Of a stretch of 64,000 bases of DNA, positions 29,699-38,683 are shown piece by piece; the stretch's first letter is position 1, and each line of letters opens with the position of its first letter. This stretch comes from Natrononativus amylolyticus (GTDB lineage: Archaea; Halobacteriota; Halobacteria; Halobacteriales; Natrialbaceae), in the NCBI RefSeq assembly GCF_024362525.1, contig NZ_CP101458.1, positions 186,001-250,000 of the forward strand. Direction: 5' to 3'. The translations under genes and the position numbers were made by a program. The notes beneath the pieces were generated by a model, which was not told where the DNA came from, ran no database searches, and saw nothing but the letters and a program-made list of their open reading frames with translations.

Positions 29699-32344
29699 TC
29701 AGTCCTCGATCTCGATCGCGGGCCGACCGGGCGCCGCGTTCTTCAGCACGCTCTCGTCGACCCCGTCGGCGCGAACGACGCTGACGGGCGCGTCGAACTC
29801 CCGCTCGAGCAGCCAGGCGGCGGCCTCGAGGGCCTCGTGTTCCGCCTCGGGCGGGAGCGACCGGGTCAGCGCCTCCCGTTCGGCCTGCAGATCCTGGCCG
29901 TAGCTCGCGGCGGCGTCGCCCTGCTCGCGGATGTGCGACTCCCCCATCAGCTCGCCGATCAGGTTCGGCGCGTCGCTCTCGAGTGCGATCTCGAGGGCGT
30001 CGTACTTCCAGTCGGGGGCGACGACGACGTCGATTCCTTTCGGATCGTCGATGCCGGCGACGTCGACGATCTGGCGGACGTCCTCGCGGGTGTTCTCGAC
30101 CAGCTTGCGGCGCTTCTCGACGAACTCGCGGTCGGCCTCGGCGGCCGGCCAGTCGGCGTCGACGACGAACCCCTCGCCGCCGAGGTCGTCGTACAGCTCC
30201 TCGGCGATGTGGGGCGCGACGGGCGCGAGCAGGCGGACGACGGCAGAGAGGCCGCGCTCGAACGTCTCCGGCCGTGGATCGGTGTAGTCGGCGTAGCTCC
30301 GAAGGGTGCCGACCAGCTCCTGGACCTCCCGCAGGGCGTCGTTGAACCGCAGGTCGTCGTACTCGTCGGTGGCGATGGCGACCGTCGCGTCGATCTCGCT
30401 CTCGACGTACGCGGCCACGGCGTCCTCCCCGCCGGGTTCGAACGACCCGATCAGGTTCGCGAGCCGTGTCAGGAAGGCGTGGGTCGAACGAACCCCGTCC
30501 TCGCTCCAGTCGAAGGCCTTGTCCGGCTGTGCGGCCTGCATCATGAACAGCCGAGCGGTGTCCGCACCGTACTCCTCGACGATCCGCTGGGGAGAGACGA
30601 CGTTCCCCACCGACTTCGACATCTTCTCGCCCTCGAGCTGGACCATCCCGTGGGCGAGCAAGTTCTCGAACGGCTCGCGGTGTGCGAGACCCTCGTGGTC
30701 GGCCAGCACCTTCGTGAAGAATCGCGAGTACAGCAGGTGCATCACGGCGTGTTCGATGCCGCCGACGTACTGGTCGACGGGCATCCACTCGTTCGCCCGC
30801 TCCGTGTCGAAGGGCGCCTCCTCGAGGTCCGGCGAGACGTACCGCAGGAAGTACCACGAGGAGTCGACGAAGGTGTCCATCGTGTCGGTCTCCCGCTCTG
30901 CGGGGCCGCCGCAGTCCGGACAGCTGGTTTCCTTCCACTCCTCGGCGGCGTCGAGCGGGTTGCCGGTCGTGTTGATGAACTCGGGTAGCTCGACGGGCAG
31001 GTCCTCGGCGGGCACCACGACGGGACCGCACTCCTCGCAGTGAACCACTGGAATCGGCGTCCCCCAGTAGCGCTGGCGGGAGATCCCCCAGTCGCGCAGC
31101 TGGTACTGGGTGGTCCACTCGGCGCTCTCGATGTCGTCGGTGAGTCGCTCGCGGGCGACCTCGCTCTCGAGACCGGAGTACTCACCCGAGTTCACGAGCA
31201 CGCCGTCGTCGGTGTACGCCCCCTCGCTTACGTCCGGCGCTTCGGGGATCGACTCGCCGTCCCACTCCTCTGGTTCGGGTGCGACGACGGGGGTGATGTC
31301 GACGCTCGTCTTGGAGGCGAAGGCGTGGTCGCGGTCGTCGTGGCCGGGAACGCCCATCAGCGCGCCCGTGCCGACGTCCGAGAGGACGAAGTCGGCGACG
31401 AAAACGGGGATCTCCTCGCCCGTCGCGGGGTTGGTCGCGGTCAGGTCGGTCGCGACGCCGTTTGGCTCGTCGCCGTCGGGGTCGGCCTCCTCCGCGACGA
31501 AGTGGCTGACGTCCTCGTCTTCTTCGGCCAGTGCCTCGCTGATCGGGTGATCCGGCGCGAGCGCGAAGAAGGTCGCGCCGTAGATGGTATCGACGCGGGT
31601 GGTGAACGCCCTGACGGAGCCGTGACCCGAGATCGAAAAGTCGAGTTCGGTCCCCTCCTGGCGGCCGATCCAGTTGCGCTGCATCTGGCGCACCGAGTTG
31701 GGCCATCCCCCCAGGTCGTCGATGGCCTCGAGCAGTTCGTCTGCGTATTCGGTGATCCGCAGGAACCACTGCTCGAGTTCGCGCTGTTCGACCGGCGTAT
31801 CGCAGCGCCAGCAGAGTTCGGCCTCGCCCTCTACTTGCTCGTCGGCCAGAACGGTCTCGCAGTGGGGACACCAGTTGACCTCGGCGTCGCGGCGTTCGAC
31901 CAGCCCCTCCTCGTGGAAGCGGGCGAACAGCCACTGGTTCCACCGGTAGTACTCCGGGGTGCAGGTGGCGATTTCGCGCTCCCAGTCGTAGCCAAAGCCC
32001 ATCGACTCCATCTGGCCGCGCATCGTCTCGATGCAGTCGAACGTCCAGTCCCGCGGGTTGGTGTCGCGCTCTTTGGCGGCGTTCTCGGCCGGGAGGCCGA
32101 AGGCGTCCCACCCCATCGGGTGGAGGACTTCGTCGCCGCACATTCGCCGGTAGCGGGCGTAGGCGTCCGTGATCGTGTAGTTCCTGACGTGGCCCATGTG
32201 GAGTTTGCCCGACGGGTACGGGTACATCCCGAGGACGTACGTCGGATCCTCGGCGTCGTCGGGCGTCCGGTAGACTCCCGCCTCGTCCCAGGCTTCCTGC
32301 CACCGTCGTTCGACCGCCGCGTGGTCGTATCCCGTCTCACTCAT
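29699..32344 (-). CDS. leuS: Leucyl-tRNA synthetase (bacterial-like)
   Basis: 881 residues, the bacterial size class. Motifs are YPYPSGKLHMGH (HMGH at 49-52) and EKMSKSVGN (near residue 574). The zinc ribbon WCPHC...CWRC is present, as is a CP1 editing domain with TTRVDTIYGATFFALAPDHP and the editing Asp segment LMGVPGHDDRDHAF. The opening MGWDAFGLPAENAA is of bacterial type. Natrialba has been reported to carry bacterial-type LeuRS enzymes with an archaeal-like tRNA-binding domain, and this gene fits that picture. A TATA-like GCTATACG lies about 30-40 bp upstream. It charges tRNA-Leu and hydrolyses misactivated amino acids. Confidence 0.96.
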   Translation of the reverse strand: MSETGYDHAAVERRWQEAWDEAGVYRTPDDAEDPTYVLGMYPYPSGKLHMGHVRNYTITDAYARYRRMCGDEVLHPMGWDAFGLPAENAAKERDTNPRDWTFDCIETMRGQMESMGFGYDWEREIATCTPEYYRWNQWLFARFHEEGLVERRDAEVNWCPHCETVLADEQVEGEAELCWRCDTPVEQRELEQWFLRITEYADELLEAIDDLGGWPNSVRQMQRNWIGRQEGTELDFSISGHGSVRAFTTRVDTIYGATFFALAPDHPISEALAEEDEDVSHFVAEEADPDGDEPNGVATDLTATNPATGEEIPVFVADFVLSDVGTGALMGVPGHDDRDHAFASKTSVDITPVVAPEPEEWDGESIPEAPDVSEGAYTDDGVLVNSGEYSGLESEVARERLTDDIESAEWTTQYQLRDWGISRQRYWGTPIPVVHCEECGPVVVPAEDLPVELPEFINTTGNPLDAAEEWKETSCPDCGGPAERETDTMDTFVDSSWYFLRYVSPDLEEAPFDTERANEWMPVDQYVGGIEHAVMHLLYSRFFTKVLADHEGLAHREPFENLLAHGMVQLEGEKMSKSVGNVVSPQRIVEEYGADTARLFMMQAAQPDKAFDWSEDGVRSTHAFLTRLANLIGSFEPGGEDAVAAYVESEIDATVAIATDEYDDLRFNDALREVQELVGTLRSYADYTDPRPETFERGLSAVVRLLAPVAPHIAEELYDDLGGEGFVVDADWPAAEADREFVEKRRKLVENTREDVRQIVDVAGIDDPKGIDVVVAPDWKYDALEIALESDAPNLIGELMGESHIREQGDAAASYGQDLQAEREALTRSLPPEAEHEALEAAAWLLEREFDAPVSVVRADGVDESVLKNAAPGRPAIEIED

Positions 32345-32430
32345 TATATACTGTCCCTGGACGGGACGCGCCCGTATAGCTTTCTATACATCTATCACCG
32401 AGCGCGCCGATCCGCCCGGCGGGGCGCTCG

Positions 32431-32436
32431 AAAAAA
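32431..32436 (-). terminator. T-tract terminator of the hsp20 gene
   Basis: On the minus strand TTTTTT begins about 14 bp after the hsp20 stop. A T6 tract alone suffices for many archaeal terminators. A GC-rich inverted repeat follows it toward leuS. Confidence 0.5.
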
Positions 32437-32450
32437 CGGATCGTCGTGAC

Positions 32451-32870
32451 TCACTCGATGTCGATTCGTCTCGAGTCGTCGAGCCCCTCGACTTTCGGCA
32501 GCGTCACCGTCAGCACGCCGTTGTTGTACTGGGCCGTCACGCCCTCCTCGTCGACCGGCTCCGGCAGGCGCAGCCGTCGGCTCACCGATCGGTGGCTGCG
32601 CTCGCGCCGGACGTACTCGCGGTCCTCGTCGAGGCTCTCCTCGGTTCGGTCCGCCTCGAGTTTCAACGTCCCCTCCGCCAGCGTGAGGTCGATCTCCTCG
32701 GTTTCGTACCCCGGGAGGTCGGCGGTGACGACGTACTCGTCGCCGGCGTCGGCGACATCGACGGCGACCGATCCCGTCGGCGGGAAGCCGCCCGTCCCCA
32801 TTCCTTCCTCTACCTGGCGGCCGAGGCGGTCGAGCATCTCCTCGAGTTCGTCGAACGGATTTCGTCGCAT
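32451..32870 (-). CDS. Hsp20/alpha-crystallin family small heat-shock protein
   Basis: 139 residues. The alpha-crystallin domain spans about 35-130, with the hallmark LPGYETEEIDLTLAEGTLKLEA and the final AQYNNGVLTVTLPK (normally A-x-x-x-NGVL). Small heat-shock proteins hold unfolding proteins for refolding by ATP-dependent chaperones. The tail DDSRRIDIE contains the IxI-type motif used for oligomer contacts. It stands alone, followed by a T6 tract. Confidence 0.95.
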   Translation of the reverse strand: MRRNPFDELEEMLDRLGRQVEEGMGTGGFPPTGSVAVDVADAGDEYVVTADLPGYETEEIDLTLAEGTLKLEADRTEESLDEDREYVRRERSHRSVSRRLRLPEPVDEEGVTAQYNNGVLTVTLPKVEGLDDSRRIDIE

Positions 32871-32931
32871 ATCGCCCGCTACGCACTCGAGCGAGATAAA
32901 ATCTGCCCGGCAGGAGACGACAGAACGCCGA

Positions 32932-33738
32932 TCACTCGACGACGTGTTCGGTGTCGTACGAGCCCAGTCGCCGCACCCACCCCAGCTCTGCGATCGACTC
33001 GAGGTCGGCGATGGCGTTCCGGGTTCGCTCCTCGTAGAGGCCGGCGGCGACGTCGATGTGGAAGACGTAGTCGCCGAGGCGCTCGCCGCTGGGGCGTGAC
33101 TCGACGCGAGTCAGGTTGATGTCCCGCTCGGCGAACGGCTCGAGCAACTCGAGCAGCAGGCCGGGGTAGTTCGCGTCGGGGTAGACGATGAGTGAGGTCT
33201 TCCCGCCGGCTTCCGAGCGCTCCTCGACGGGCGCCAGCACGAAAAAGCGCGTGGCGTTCGACGTCTGGTCCTGGATGTCCGCCGCCAGCACCTCGAGGTC
33301 GTCGCCCGCGTTGCCGGGGTGGCCGATCCCCGCGACGGTGGGATCCTCGCGGGCGCGCTCGACGCCGCGGGCCGTGCTCGTAACCGCCTCGAGGCTGGCG
33401 TCGGGGTACTCGCTCTCGAGGTAGCTGCGACACTGTGCGAGCGCCTGGGAGTGGCTGGCGACCGTCTCTACCTCGGGGCGCTGGGCGAGCAGCGCGTGTC
33501 TGATCGGGGTGACGATCTCCTTGACGACGGCGACGTCGTACTCGGCGACGGCGTCGAGACTCTCGGTGACGCTTCCTTCGATGCTGTTTTCGACGGGGAC
33601 GATCCCGCGGTCGTACTCGCCGGAGGCGACGGCGGCGACGATCTCGGTCACCGACTGTCGGAACTCGATCTCGTCGGCTACCGCGCGACTCGCCCGGTGT
33701 GAGTACGTGCCCGTGGGACCGAGCGTGACTGCGATCAT
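32932..33738 (-). CDS. pheA: Prephenate dehydratase
   Basis: 268 residues. Catalytic-domain motifs are LGPTGTYSHRAS at the N-terminus, VPVENSIEGSV, GNAGDDLEVLAADIQDQTSNATRFFVL with the TRF triad, and a C-terminal ACT domain with ESRPSGERLGDYVFHIDV, where Phe feedback acts. It converts prephenate to phenylpyruvate for Phe synthesis. There is no fused chorismate mutase. A TATA-like GCGTTTTTCC about 28 bp upstream implies a leaderless message. pheST lies less than 2 kb away. Confidence 0.95.
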   Translation of the reverse strand: MIAVTLGPTGTYSHRASRAVADEIEFRQSVTEIVAAVASGEYDRGIVPVENSIEGSVTESLDAVAEYDVAVVKEIVTPIRHALLAQRPEVETVASHSQALAQCRSYLESEYPDASLEAVTSTARGVERAREDPTVAGIGHPGNAGDDLEVLAADIQDQTSNATRFFVLAPVEERSEAGGKTSLIVYPDANYPGLLLELLEPFAERDINLTRVESRPSGERLGDYVFHIDVAAGLYEERTRNAIADLESIAELGWVRRLGSYDTEHVVE

Positions 33739-33871
33739 GGCACCCTGTAGAACCCTCTCGCGGAAAAACGCGTCGAGAGCAGCGAGGGGGCGCGTCGGCT
33801 CCGCTGGTGGAAACGAGGTCCCGGCACAGACGCTGCTACTGCTGGCGCAGAAAACGTCGCTCGGCGACGGT

Positions 33872-34180
33872 TCACTCGTCTAGGTGTTCGATTCCCTTCT
33901 TCGAGACGTTCGCCTCGGTGATGTCGCTCGGCATCCAGTCGGGTTTGTCGTCCGGCGCGGTCTCCTCCCAGGCCCAGCCGTCGTAGATGTGGACCTTCTG
34001 GGTTCCCTTCTCGCGGAGTCGCAGTTCGACGCGGTCGGCCGCATCCTCGCTGGAACCGGGCTCGAGGCGCCGAGCCGCCTTCAGCGCTGCCTGTCGGGGC
34101 GTGTTCCCCGAGAAGACGCTCGACTCGTCACCGTTCGATTCGCGCAGTGCGAAGTTTCGCTTACCATCTTCACGTACCAT
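33872..34180 (-). CDS. MC1-family chromosomal protein
   Basis: 102 residues. It matches methanogen MC1 through its length: KRNFALRESNGDESSVFSGNTPRQAALKAARRL, then RLREKGTQKVHIYDGWAWEE and KPDWMPSDITEANVSKKGIEHL. MC1 bends DNA sharply and is a main chromatin protein in some archaea, including haloarchaea. The ATG at 34180 is chosen over one seven codons upstream because GGAGGG lies 8 nt before it. The promoter region is shared with a divergent small regulator gene. Confidence 0.93.
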   Translation of the reverse strand: MVREDGKRNFALRESNGDESSVFSGNTPRQAALKAARRLEPGSSEDAADRVELRLREKGTQKVHIYDGWAWEETAPDDKPDWMPSDITEANVSKKGIEHLDE

Positions 34181-34220
34181 GATTTTCGCCCTCCATGCCA
34201 ATTCAGCACATAGTCCGACA

Positions 34221-34263
34221 TAAAGATATCCCCCAAAACCGACCGACTGCGTCGGTATCTTTA
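34221..34263. promoter_or_regulatory. Mirrored TATA boxes flanking a hairpin
   Basis: TAAAGATA (34221-34228) and TATCTTTA (34256-34263) form an 8-bp inverted repeat around an inner 6-bp repeat ACCGAC/GTCGGT (34238-34243 and 34251-34256). Each outer arm reads as a TATA-like box, one toward MC1 and one to the right. A regulator bound here could control both directions. Confidence 0.45.
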
Positions 34264-34285
34264 AGTGGGTTCGTCACACCATCTC

Positions 34286-34375
34286 ATGGACGCAGTCGTC
34301 GGTAGACACCGTTTCCGATCCGATCCCTTCTTCGTGGGAGTAACCCTCACGGCTTGTGACGTAGAAAACACTTAA
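34286..34375 (+). CDS. Possible 29-residue leaderless microprotein
   Basis: ATG at 34286 lies about 26 bp after the TATA-like TATCTTTA. The ORF (start MDAVVGRHRF) ends with TAA inside the TATA region of the next gene. Composition is not strongly haloarchaeal and no homology is recognised; it may be a leader or chance. Low confidence. Confidence 0.25.
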   Translation: MDAVVGRHRFRSDPFFVGVTLTACDVENT

Positions 34376-34381
34376 GTATAT
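34371..34381 (+). promoter_or_regulatory. TATA box of the AbrB-like gene
   Basis: CTTAAGTATAT, ending about 31 bp before the ATG at 34413. It is AT-rich and of good spacing. Confidence 0.55.
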
Positions 34382-34412
34382 CCTACGGCGAAGGTCGTGG
34401 TAGAATCCCGCG

Positions 34413-34610
34413 ATGGTACGGAAAAAGAAGTTGAGTCCAAGCGGTGCGAAAGACGAAGACGGTAACTACCACAACGTCCACCTCAACCTCCACGAGGACG
34501 AACTGGAAGTCGCGGGTATGGATATCGGCGACGAAGTCTTCGTCCGCGTCCGGGATGGCAAAATCATCATCCAGAAAGCCGACAAAGAGGAAGTCGAACA
34601 CGAATTCTAA
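34413..34610 (+). CDS. Small AbrB/SpoVT-like protein
   Basis: 65 residues. A basic start (MVRKKKLSPSGAK) is followed by the strand-rich VHLNLHEDELEVAGMDIGDEVFVRVRDGKIIIQKAD. The pattern L..G...G.EV.V.V.DG.I.I is that of swapped-hairpin AbrB domains, DNA-binding dimers often serving as antitoxins or transition-state regulators. There is no adjacent toxin gene. It may regulate its own divergent promoter region shared with MC1. Fold inferred from pattern only. Confidence 0.6.
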   Translation: MVRKKKLSPSGAKDEDGNYHNVHLNLHEDELEVAGMDIGDEVFVRVRDGKIIIQKADKEEVEHEF

Positions 34611-34681
34611 CACCACCTCTGTTCCGGCGCACCCGCAGTGCAGTTCGCGGTCGCGCCGGGACATCGACACAGCAGACCGTC

Positions 34682-35113
34682 TCACTCGGCGAGCGTCGAC
34701 ACTACCGGGCACTCCGCGTTGAGCACCACCGACTGGGCGACGCTTCCGAACACGGCCTTTCCCGCGGGCGACCGCCGGCGGGGGCTGACGACGAGATAGC
34801 GAGCGTTCGTGTCGTCGGCGTACTCGACGATCCGAGACGCCGGGTCCCCCATCAACCCGACCGTTTCGACCGGCACCGCGAGCGTCCGATCGCCGACCGC
34901 CTCGTCGGCGAACTCGCGGGCGACCGCCCGGACCCGTTTCATATCGATCGACTCGCCGCTCTCGACCGACGTCTGTCCGAGATCGACGAACTCCGACCGG
35001 GTAAGCACGTGAATCACGTGGAGGTCGTCGCCGAACGCCTCGGCGAGTCGTTCTGCCTCGCGGACGACGTCGTGTGTGCGCTCGGATCTATCGACGGCAG
35101 CGACGATTGTCAT
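34682..35113 (-). CDS. Universal stress protein (UspA family)
   Basis: 143 residues. The N-terminal strand MTIVAAVDRSERTHDVVREAERLA and the C-terminal nucleotide loop region LVVSPRRRSPAGKAVFGSVAQSVVLNAECPVV follow the Usp fold. The GxxG-x9-G(S/T) motif is slightly altered (SPAGKAVFGSVAQ), so ATP binding is likely but not certain. These dimeric proteins respond to starvation and stress. Free-standing. Confidence 0.9.
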   Translation of the reverse strand: MTIVAAVDRSERTHDVVREAERLAEAFGDDLHVIHVLTRSEFVDLGQTSVESGESIDMKRVRAVAREFADEAVGDRTLAVPVETVGLMGDPASRIVEYADDTNARYLVVSPRRRSPAGKAVFGSVAQSVVLNAECPVVSTLAE

Positions 35114-35252
35114 ACTTCACCGTACACTGCCCGTTCATTTTACTATTCGGTATGAATTATAGTCACGACCCCTGGTCGACGTCGACGCGCCGCCGAACGG
35201 TCGCCCACCGAGTCGCGACGCGCTCACGTCGCCAGTAAAAACTGCTCGCGCG

Positions 35253-37031
35253 CTATCGAAGTGCTCCGAGGTCGAACTCGAACGCCGCCACGGGTACCTC
35301 GAGGTCGTGCTCGACGAGCACTTCAGGGTGGACCTCGCCGATGACGCCCACTTTTTCGCCGTCGATGACGATCGCCGCCGTTCGACCCGGAATGAACGTC
35401 GGGTGCTCCGTGGGGGGCGTCTCGAGGTCGACGCCGAAGTTCCGGGCGATCGCCTGGAGTCGCGCTTTGGCGTCCTCGTAAGCGGCGTCGTGGCTCGCGA
35501 GGGCCGCCGAGACGTGGCGGCTCTCGCCGACGCCGGTGTTCTCCGTGTCGTCGACGCGCGCCGAGAACCCGATCTCCGCGAGGTGCTGCGGATAGGCGCG
35601 GTGGGTGTTTCGCTCGAGAACCATCAACAGCGAGGGAAGCACCCAGGTTCGCAGCATCGTGTAGTCCTCGCTGTAGGGCTCTTTGATGACCGCCGGCTCG
35701 CCGGCGCCGTAGGCGCCCTCGTCCGGAGAGAGCCCCATCCGGTCGAAGTTCTCGGTTTCGTTGATCATGTGGAAGTTCAGCATGTCCTCGAAGCCGAGTC
35801 CGACGAGCGCCGTGCGCGCAGCGTCCTCGAGGCGGCTGCGCTCGTGGCGGCCGCCGACGGTGCCGACGTCGGGGTAGCGCGGCTCGAGGTCGTTGAAGCC
35901 GTAGGCCCGCCCGAGGTCGTCGATCAGGTCGAGCGGATGGAGCACGTCGACGCGGTAGGGCGGGATCGTCATCTCGTAGGTCGCGCCGCCGTCGTCCGCT
36001 TCGACGGTTTCCGCGTCGAGCCCCGATCGCTCGGCGAGGTCGACGACCTCTTCGGGATCGAAGTCCACTCCGAGCAGCGTCTCGATGCGGTCGTGGCTCA
36101 CGATCTTGGTTTTCGTCGAGAGGTCCGGTCGAACGAGTTCACGCTCGCCGGCCCTGCTGTCGGGGTACTCGACCGTCACCTCCTCGATCGTCGCTCCGCG
36201 CGCGGAGAGCGCGTAGCAGACGATGGTGAGCATCTTGTCGATCGTCCACTGGTCGGTGCCGGTCATCTCGACGAACAGGTCCCGCGAGTCCGTCGTTACT
36301 TCGGTGCGGCGGCCGTTGATCACCGGCGGGAACGAGAACAGCCCGAGGTCGTCGTAAATCGCCGGGTAGCGCTCGTACTCGCCCACGAGGTCGGCGTACG
36401 TCTTGCCGGTCTGGTGTTCCTCGAGCACCGCCGCCGGCGTCAGCTCCGAATCCGAGTCGAGCGGGACGAACCGGTCTCCGTCGGGTTCGACGCCGACGTA
36501 CTCGATGGTGGGGGTCCCCTCCGTCGCGGGGCTCGCTCGCGGCTCGTCGCCGCTCGCGTTTTCCGATGCGCGTAGCGCATCGCGCCCCTTCAACATCGTC
36601 AGGTCGTGAATCCCGATCGCGCCCTTCGCGCGCTTTCGGCCCATCGTCGCGTGCAGCTTCTCCTGGAGCTGGATCAACGAGTCGAGACTCTCCTCGTCGA
36701 GGTCGACGTCGCGGATCACCGCGCCGGTGACGTAGGGGCGCTCGTCGGGCACCGAGTCGTCGACGACGATCGTCCAGTCGGGGGCGTTCGTCTTCGGGAC
36801 GTACACCCCGCGCGAATCGCCGTACTGGTAGCGAAGCGAGCGGGCGACGCCCTCGACCGAGAGCCGATCGAGGCGATCGGGAGCGAACTCGAGTTCGAAC
36901 TCGCCGTCTTCCGTCTCCCCTTCGTACTCGAGGCCGAGCGCGAACAGGTCGTCGATCAGTTCGTCGTCGCCCTTCTCGTCGTGGCCGGTCAGTTCGCGCA
37001 GTTCGTCGGGGTGGATGTCGACGGTTGGCAT
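35253..37031 (-). CDS. pheT: Phenylalanyl-tRNA synthetase beta subunit
   Basis: 592 residues, archaeal PheT size. It starts MPTVDIHPDELRELTG at the ATG at 37031, which shares one base with the pheS stop (TGATG), so translation is coupled. B3/B4 editing domain segments (ATMGRKRAKGAIGIHDL) and the B5 domain (TVEYPDSR...YRVDVLHPLDLIDDLGRAYGFNDLEP) are visible. With PheS it forms the (alpha-beta)2 enzyme that charges tRNA-Phe and hydrolyses Tyr-tRNA-Phe. The longer open frame upstream is a shadow of pheS. Confidence 0.95.
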   Translation of the reverse strand: MPTVDIHPDELRELTGHDEKGDDELIDDLFALGLEYEGETEDGEFELEFAPDRLDRLSVEGVARSLRYQYGDSRGVYVPKTNAPDWTIVVDDSVPDERPYVTGAVIRDVDLDEESLDSLIQLQEKLHATMGRKRAKGAIGIHDLTMLKGRDALRASENASGDEPRASPATEGTPTIEYVGVEPDGDRFVPLDSDSELTPAAVLEEHQTGKTYADLVGEYERYPAIYDDLGLFSFPPVINGRRTEVTTDSRDLFVEMTGTDQWTIDKMLTIVCYALSARGATIEEVTVEYPDSRAGERELVRPDLSTKTKIVSHDRIETLLGVDFDPEEVVDLAERSGLDAETVEADDGGATYEMTIPPYRVDVLHPLDLIDDLGRAYGFNDLEPRYPDVGTVGGRHERSRLEDAARTALVGLGFEDMLNFHMINETENFDRMGLSPDEGAYGAGEPAVIKEPYSEDYTMLRTWVLPSLLMVLERNTHRAYPQHLAEIGFSARVDDTENTGVGESRHVSAALASHDAAYEDAKARLQAIARNFGVDLETPPTEHPTFIPGRTAAIVIDGEKVGVIGEVHPEVLVEHDLEVPVAAFEFDLGALR

Positions 37032-38545
37032 CAGTAGGTCACCTCCGTTTCCCGCAGCAGTTCGAGGTCGCAGAGCGTGCCGTGGATGTCGCGGATGTCC
37101 TCGAAGCCGTACATCAGCATGAGCAGCCGCTCTAAGGCGAGTCCCCAGGCCATCACGTCGCACTCTACCCCGAGGGGCTCGAGCATCTCCTCGCGGAAGA
37201 TACCCGAGTTGCCGATCTCGACCAGTTCGCCGGTGGTCGGGTGGGTACCGAACAGCTCGAAGCTCGGCTCCGTGTAGGGGTTGTAGTGGGGTTTGAACCG
37301 AATGTCGGTGATCCCGAACTGGGCGTAGAACTCCTCGAAGGTGCCCATCAGATCCCGAACCGAGAGGTCCTCCGCCATCACCCAGCCCTCGATCTGGAAG
37401 AATTCCAGCAAGTGGGTCGGATCCAGCGTGTCGTTGCGGTACACCTTCTCGACGCTGAAGAACCGGGCGGGCGGCTCGATCTCGCCGATCTCGGTTCCCG
37501 AGAGGTACCGCGCCGACAGCGACGTCGTGTGCCCGCGCAGGGCGAGCGCCCGCGCGAACTCCTCGTCCCACGGCGAGTGGTAGCCCTCGCCGTCTTCCCC
37601 GACGCCCTCCCGGTGAGCGCGTTCGACGCGTTCGACGAGGTCCTCGGGGAGGTGGTCGATGTGGGTCGGGTTCTCGAGGGCGAACCGGTCCCAGTGGGTC
37701 CTGGCGGGGTGGTCCTGGGGCATGAACAGACAGTCGTTGATCCAGAAGTCGGCGTCGACGTGGGGACCCTCCATCTCCTGAAAGCCCATCCCGACGAGGA
37801 CGTCTTTCACGCGATCTGCGGTCTGACGGAGGATGTGGACCTTTCCACCGGAAACCGACTCGGCGTCGGCCTCGACGTTGTACTCGGCGAACTCGACGTC
37901 CGCCCACTCGCCGCTCGTGAGCAGTTCGGGGGTGAGCTGGCCGACGGTTTCGGCCGTCTCGAGGCCCGCCATCAGCTCCGTCACGCCGGCGTCGGTCAGC
38001 GTCACTTCTCGGGTTGTGGCTTCTCGCCGCTCGGCGAGCCCGCGGCGCTCGAGCTGGTCGATCGTCTCCTCGTCGATTCCAGCCGCGCCCTCGCCCGCTG
38101 CGAGGGTCTCGAGTGCCGACGCCTCCGGGTCGGCCGCCGGATCGGCGTCCCGGTCGGCCGAGAGTTCGCCGCTCTCGATCGCACCGTACCCCTTCCGGGC
38201 GTAGTTCGAGAGCGCGATGTCGACCTGCGGGCCGCCGAGTCCGGAGGTGCCGATCACCCGCCCCATCGAGACGGGATCGGCGTCGGCGCCGGCCTCGAGG
38301 GCGGCCTCGTACAGCCGGACCTCCGGCAGTCCCTCAGTGGCGTACTCCTCGCCCTCCTCGGTGAGCGAGATCGTTTCGTCGACGCGCTCGTCCACGGCGA
38401 CCAGGCCGGCCTCCTCGAGTTCGAACACCGCGCCCGTGACGGTCTCCGGCGGGAGGTCGGTCGCCGCAGCGAGGGCCTCGACGGACTGGGCCTCGTCCGC
38501 GCTCGCGGTCTCCATGACCGCGACCTGTGGTTGTGGCAGTTGCAT
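37031..38545 (-). CDS. pheS: Phenylalanyl-tRNA synthetase alpha subunit
   Basis: 504 residues. An N-terminal winged-helix set (about residues 15-200) binds tRNA; the class II core shows HPARTHWDRF, TTSLSARYL, RFFSVEKVYRNDTLDPTHLLEFFQIEG (motif 2) and GWGLALERLLMLMYG-like motif 3 (MAWGLALERLLMLMYG). It is archaeal/eukaryotic in type. ATG at 38545. No typical TATA box lies within 60 bp of the start; the 382-bp upstream region carries the candidate Phe leader (38684-38767). Confidence 0.95.
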   Translation of the reverse strand: MQLPQPQVAVMETASADEAQSVEALAAATDLPPETVTGAVFELEEAGLVAVDERVDETISLTEEGEEYATEGLPEVRLYEAALEAGADADPVSMGRVIGTSGLGGPQVDIALSNYARKGYGAIESGELSADRDADPAADPEASALETLAAGEGAAGIDEETIDQLERRGLAERREATTREVTLTDAGVTELMAGLETAETVGQLTPELLTSGEWADVEFAEYNVEADAESVSGGKVHILRQTADRVKDVLVGMGFQEMEGPHVDADFWINDCLFMPQDHPARTHWDRFALENPTHIDHLPEDLVERVERAHREGVGEDGEGYHSPWDEEFARALALRGHTTSLSARYLSGTEIGEIEPPARFFSVEKVYRNDTLDPTHLLEFFQIEGWVMAEDLSVRDLMGTFEEFYAQFGITDIRFKPHYNPYTEPSFELFGTHPTTGELVEIGNSGIFREEMLEPLGVECDVMAWGLALERLLMLMYGFEDIRDIHGTLCDLELLRETEVTY

Positions 38546-38683
38546 TCGCTTGTTCGTAAGGCTGCGTGTCGGTCAGTTAGCGGTTCCGATACTGTCGAAG
38601 CGGTCGACGCGGACCGTCCGTTCGGCGTCGATCGCGCGGTCGGTTTCCTCCCGGTCCGGCGCGGACTCGAGACTCCACCGCAC

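Noticed and set aside
29367-31118. Minus-strand frame continuing upstream of the DUF2071 gene for over 500 codons
   Set aside because: It is a shadow of leuS in another frame; composition is Arg/Gly-rich and unlike haloarchaeal proteins.
37032-37907. Extension of the pheT frame upstream of its ATG
   Set aside because: It overlaps pheS in another frame and lacks homology; the ATG at 37031 gives a normal PheT start.
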